From: Candidatus Electrothrix scaldis | GTDB taxonomy: Bacteria > Desulfobacterota > Desulfobulbia > Desulfobulbales > Desulfobulbaceae | Length of the DNA: 64,000 nucleotides | Direction: 5' to 3' | NCBI GenBank assembly: GCA_033584155.1 | Contig: CP138355.1 | Span: 1,444,501 to 1,508,500, forward strand | Shown: positions 61,981-64,000 of the stretch, piece after piece | How positions within the stretch are numbered: position 1 is the stretch's first letter | How the letters are laid out: every line of letters starts with the position of its first letter | Made by a program: the position numbers and the translations under genes | Notes under the pieces: generated by a model | Databases searched by the model: none | What the model was told of the DNA's origin: nothing | What the model saw: the letters and a program-made list of their open reading frames with translations, nothing else

Positions 61981-63621
61981 ATGCTTCTTTTACAACCGCT
62001 TGTATACAGTATTCGCAACCGTTTTTTCCGGGGGAGGATGCTTCTGCGCACCGTGGGTATCCTGGTCTTTGGTGCGGTCTTAATTGGCTTTTTGCATAAT
62101 ATAACCTTTCGGCTTGTCAGTTTTTTTCATAGTCAGGATGATCTCGGGATTATTCTCAGTCTGAAGATCTTTCAGATGGCCTGGATGATCATGTTTGCCA
62201 TGCTCCTCTTTTCCTCGATGGTCTCGGCGGTCTCCTCGCTGTATCTTTCCTCGGATAACGAGATCCTCTACAGTGCCCCGATCCATGAGCGGCAGCTTTT
62301 TGGCATGCGTTTTCTCACCTCATTCCTCTATACGTCCTGGATGATGGTGATCTTTTCCATGCCCATCTTCGGTGCGTATGGGAAGATCTTTCATGCTGAT
62401 CTTTTCTATTACCTGCTCCTGCTCCTCTCGGTCCTGAGTATAGCTCTGATAGCCAATGGCGTTGGTTTGGGGGCGACAGTCATTCTGGCCAAGGTTTTTC
62501 CGGCCAAGCGGACCAAGGATATTACCGTGTATCTGTCCATGCTTTTCGGGATTTTGCTCTATCTGGTGATTCGGCTTATGCGTCCTGAAAAAATGGCAGA
62601 CCCGGACAGCTTCCCGGATATCGTGGCATATCTCTCCAGTATGCAAACCCCGGCCCTGTCCCTGTTACCCCCGGCCTGGGTGAACCAGTTGCTTAATGGC
62701 TATCTCCAGGATCGTCTGATCGATTGGACAGCTGTGGGCCTGCTCATCCTCACCCCGATTGTCTGCTACTGGGGTGGGGAGTGGTTAATGGAGCGTTTCT
62801 TTGCCAGCGGTTTTAATAAATCCCAGGAATCCTTTGGTGGGGATTTGAGCTTTGGCAGTAAACCCTATCAGCCTTCGCCGTTGCTTCGCATCTTCCATAA
62901 GGAGGCCAAGGTCTTTCTCCGTGACTCCTCGGAATGGTCGCAACTCTTTTTGGTGGGGGCCTTGGTGGTGGTGTATCTCTATAATTTTAAGGCACTGCCC
63001 CTGGAGCGAGCCTTTCTCTCCGCAGATAAGGTTGCCAATATCATTGCCTTTGCCAATATCGGGGTTGTCGGCTTTGTCGCCACCTCACTGGCAACTCGTT
63101 TTGTCTATCCCTCCATCGGGGCTGATGGGATGGCCTTTGCCATGATCCGTTCCTCTCCCCTGAGCCTGCAACGCTACCTGGGCTGCAAGTACCTCTTTTA
63201 TTGCATCCCCTTTACCCTGGTTATCCTCTTTTTGATCATCACCTCGAATTATCTGCTCCAGATCACCGGGCCGATGTGGTGGGTCTCCATTGCCATGAGC
63301 CTGATTACCACCTGGGGTGCCTTGGCCCAGGCCCTGGGCTTCGGGGCAATGTATGCGGATTTCAAGATTGAGAGCCGGGCTGCGGTGCAGGGCAGCTTCG
63401 GGGCTATCCTCTTCCTCTTTTGCGGCCTTGCTGTTCAGCTGCTGATTCTTGTCTTAGGCTTTATGGGGAATTTTCGTTTGATGAAGGGATGGCTGCTCTG
63501 GAATCAAATCGACAGCCATGGGATCTTGCTCTCCTGCCTGACTATTGTCGGGCTGGCTGCCCTGACCTTGCTCTTTTCTCTCTGGTGTGTGCGGAAGGGG
63601 ATCAGGGTGCTGGAGGCATAA
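61981..63621 (+). CDS. ABC-type exporter permease (PF16949-like)
   Basis: 546 residues with about twelve membrane segments, beginning LLLQPLVYSIRNRFFRG and ending LFSLWCVRKGIRVLEA. The pattern fits the putative ABC exporter permease family that has a short N-terminal cytoplasmic helix followed by paired six-helix bundles (for example LLLLSVLSIALIANGVGLGA and LLILVLGFMGNFRLMKGWLL). Many charged turns are cytoplasmic. The matching ATP-binding subunit is not in this window, on either side (the next gene is convergent), so it is either elsewhere or beyond the edge. The ribosome site AGAGGGAAAG precedes the ATG. Confidence 0.78.
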   Translation: MLLLQPLVYSIRNRFFRGRMLLRTVGILVFGAVLIGFLHNITFRLVSFFHSQDDLGIILSLKIFQMAWMIMFAMLLFSSMVSAVSSLYLSSDNEILYSAPIHERQLFGMRFLTSFLYTSWMMVIFSMPIFGAYGKIFHADLFYYLLLLLSVLSIALIANGVGLGATVILAKVFPAKRTKDITVYLSMLFGILLYLVIRLMRPEKMADPDSFPDIVAYLSSMQTPALSLLPPAWVNQLLNGYLQDRLIDWTAVGLLILTPIVCYWGGEWLMERFFASGFNKSQESFGGDLSFGSKPYQPSPLLRIFHKEAKVFLRDSSEWSQLFLVGALVVVYLYNFKALPLERAFLSADKVANIIAFANIGVVGFVATSLATRFVYPSIGADGMAFAMIRSSPLSLQRYLGCKYLFYCIPFTLVILFLIITSNYLLQITGPMWWVSIAMSLITTWGALAQALGFGAMYADFKIESRAAVQGSFGAILFLFCGLAVQLLILVLGFMGNFRLMKGWLLWNQIDSHGILLSCLTIVGLAALTLLFSLWCVRKGIRVLEA

Positions 63622-63625
63622 GGGA

Positions 63626-64000
63626 TTATTCTCTTTTCTCTAACCATTCCAAGGCTGCTTGTTCCACCTCCTGGACCGTGATGCTTTCCATGCATTGGAA
63701 ATGGCCCTTGGGACAATGGGTTTTCATGCAGGGGCTGCAATCCACAGGTTGACGGACAATGCTTGCCTTGTCAGAATAGGGGCCAGTGGCGATGTGATCG
63801 GTGGAGCCGAACACGGCAACCAGCGGAGTGTTGAGGGCTGCCGCCACATGCATGAGGCCGGAGTCATTGGTGACAAAGACGGAGCAGCGGGCAATACAGG
63901 CCAAGGCCTGGGCCAGGGTGGTTTTTCCGGTGAGATCCAGGACCCGTTCGCCAGCAGCACCAGAGATCTCAGTCGCAGCTTGTTGATCAGCAGCAGTTCC
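63626..64000 (-). CDS. Glycosyltransferase family 9 (heptosyltransferase-like), C-terminal part, cut by window edge
   Basis: Only the last 124 or so residues are present. LTGKTTLAQALACIARCSVF, then VTNDSGLMHVAAALNTPLVAVFGSTD is the nucleotide-sugar-binding motif of GT9 lipopolysaccharide heptosyltransferases (WaaF/WaaC), where the aspartate and HxAAAL block are invariant. The tail has a CSPC and CPKGHFQCMESI cysteine set typical of this group. The start is beyond 64000. It converges on the permease gene with only 4 bases between stop codons. Confidence 0.85.
   Translation of the reverse strand, partial: GTAADQQAATEISGAAGERVLDLTGKTTLAQALACIARCSVFVTNDSGLMHVAAALNTPLVAVFGSTDHIATGPYSDKASIVRQPVDCSPCMKTHCPKGHFQCMESITVQEVEQAALEWLEKRE

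Overview
The window looks like a chromosome segment of an anaerobic, diderm deltaproteobacterial-type bacterium, most probably Desulfobacterota (Desulfobulbales, possibly a cable-bacterium relative). The grounds are a housekeeping set of Gram-negative character (lepA, rpoH, greA, rpsF-rpsR-rplI-dnaB, leuS-lptE, ddl, cmoB, a heptosyltransferase-like GT9 gene), a three-subunit fumarate reductase/succinate dehydrogenase with a single di-haem-type cytochrome b subunit, MglA/Roadblock polarity proteins, and many small accessory genes of the Rpn, Uma2, toxin-antitoxin and STAND kinds. The lineage is inferred from gene content and no database search was possible.

Layout. 1-11761 is core: lepA (minus, cut by the window edge), rpoH, a DegT-family aminotransferase, greA, the S6-S18-DUF2232-L9 ribosomal cluster, dnaB, leuS and lptE, with clear hairpin terminators after the aminotransferase, rplI and lptE. 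An adenine deaminase follows. 13792-22859 holds a Roadblock protein, an MglA-type GTPase and a 2639-residue acidic Asp/Glu/Ser repeat protein, which I read as one possible polarity or surface-motility module. 22869-30525 is the fumarate reductase/succinate dehydrogenase locus; its C and A genes are separated from B by about 4 kb of accessory DNA: a Uma2 gene broken by a 223-bp MITE-like insertion, an OLD-type ATPase/nuclease, a convergent YafQ-DinJ-type toxin-antitoxin pair and an Rpn-type nuclease. 30587-36350 is an unusual chaperone operon: an Hsp70 with an inserted zinc ribbon, a membrane protein with zinc ribbon and LysM, a large helical protein, a J-like protein without HPD, and GrpE.

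36381-41430 contains ddl, a DUF4143 ATPase and a decayed, repeat-rich stretch with a strongly supported 48-residue membrane microprotein. 41431-49009 has a lipoprotein, a secreted protein, a SAM hydrolase-family enzyme, a sensor kinase with a degenerate receiver, a DEAD-box helicase, and a CHASE sensor kinase split by one extra base. 49015-49911 holds an Rpn fragment and a HigBA pair whose toxin is broken by a 4-bp duplication.

50038-57520 is the most novel-looking part: four genes on the minus strand (membrane/coiled-coil protein, small STAND ATPase, 1393-residue STAND-TPR protein, and a radical-SAM/SPASM protein with a possible peptide-binding C-terminus that has lost most of its SAM-cluster cysteines). 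I propose it as an undescribed signalling or defence operon. 57661-64000 contains a one-base-frameshifted small gene, a 15-copy 21-bp tandem repeat, a second Rpn gene, two small genes, cmoB, an ABC-type permease and the end of a glycosyltransferase.
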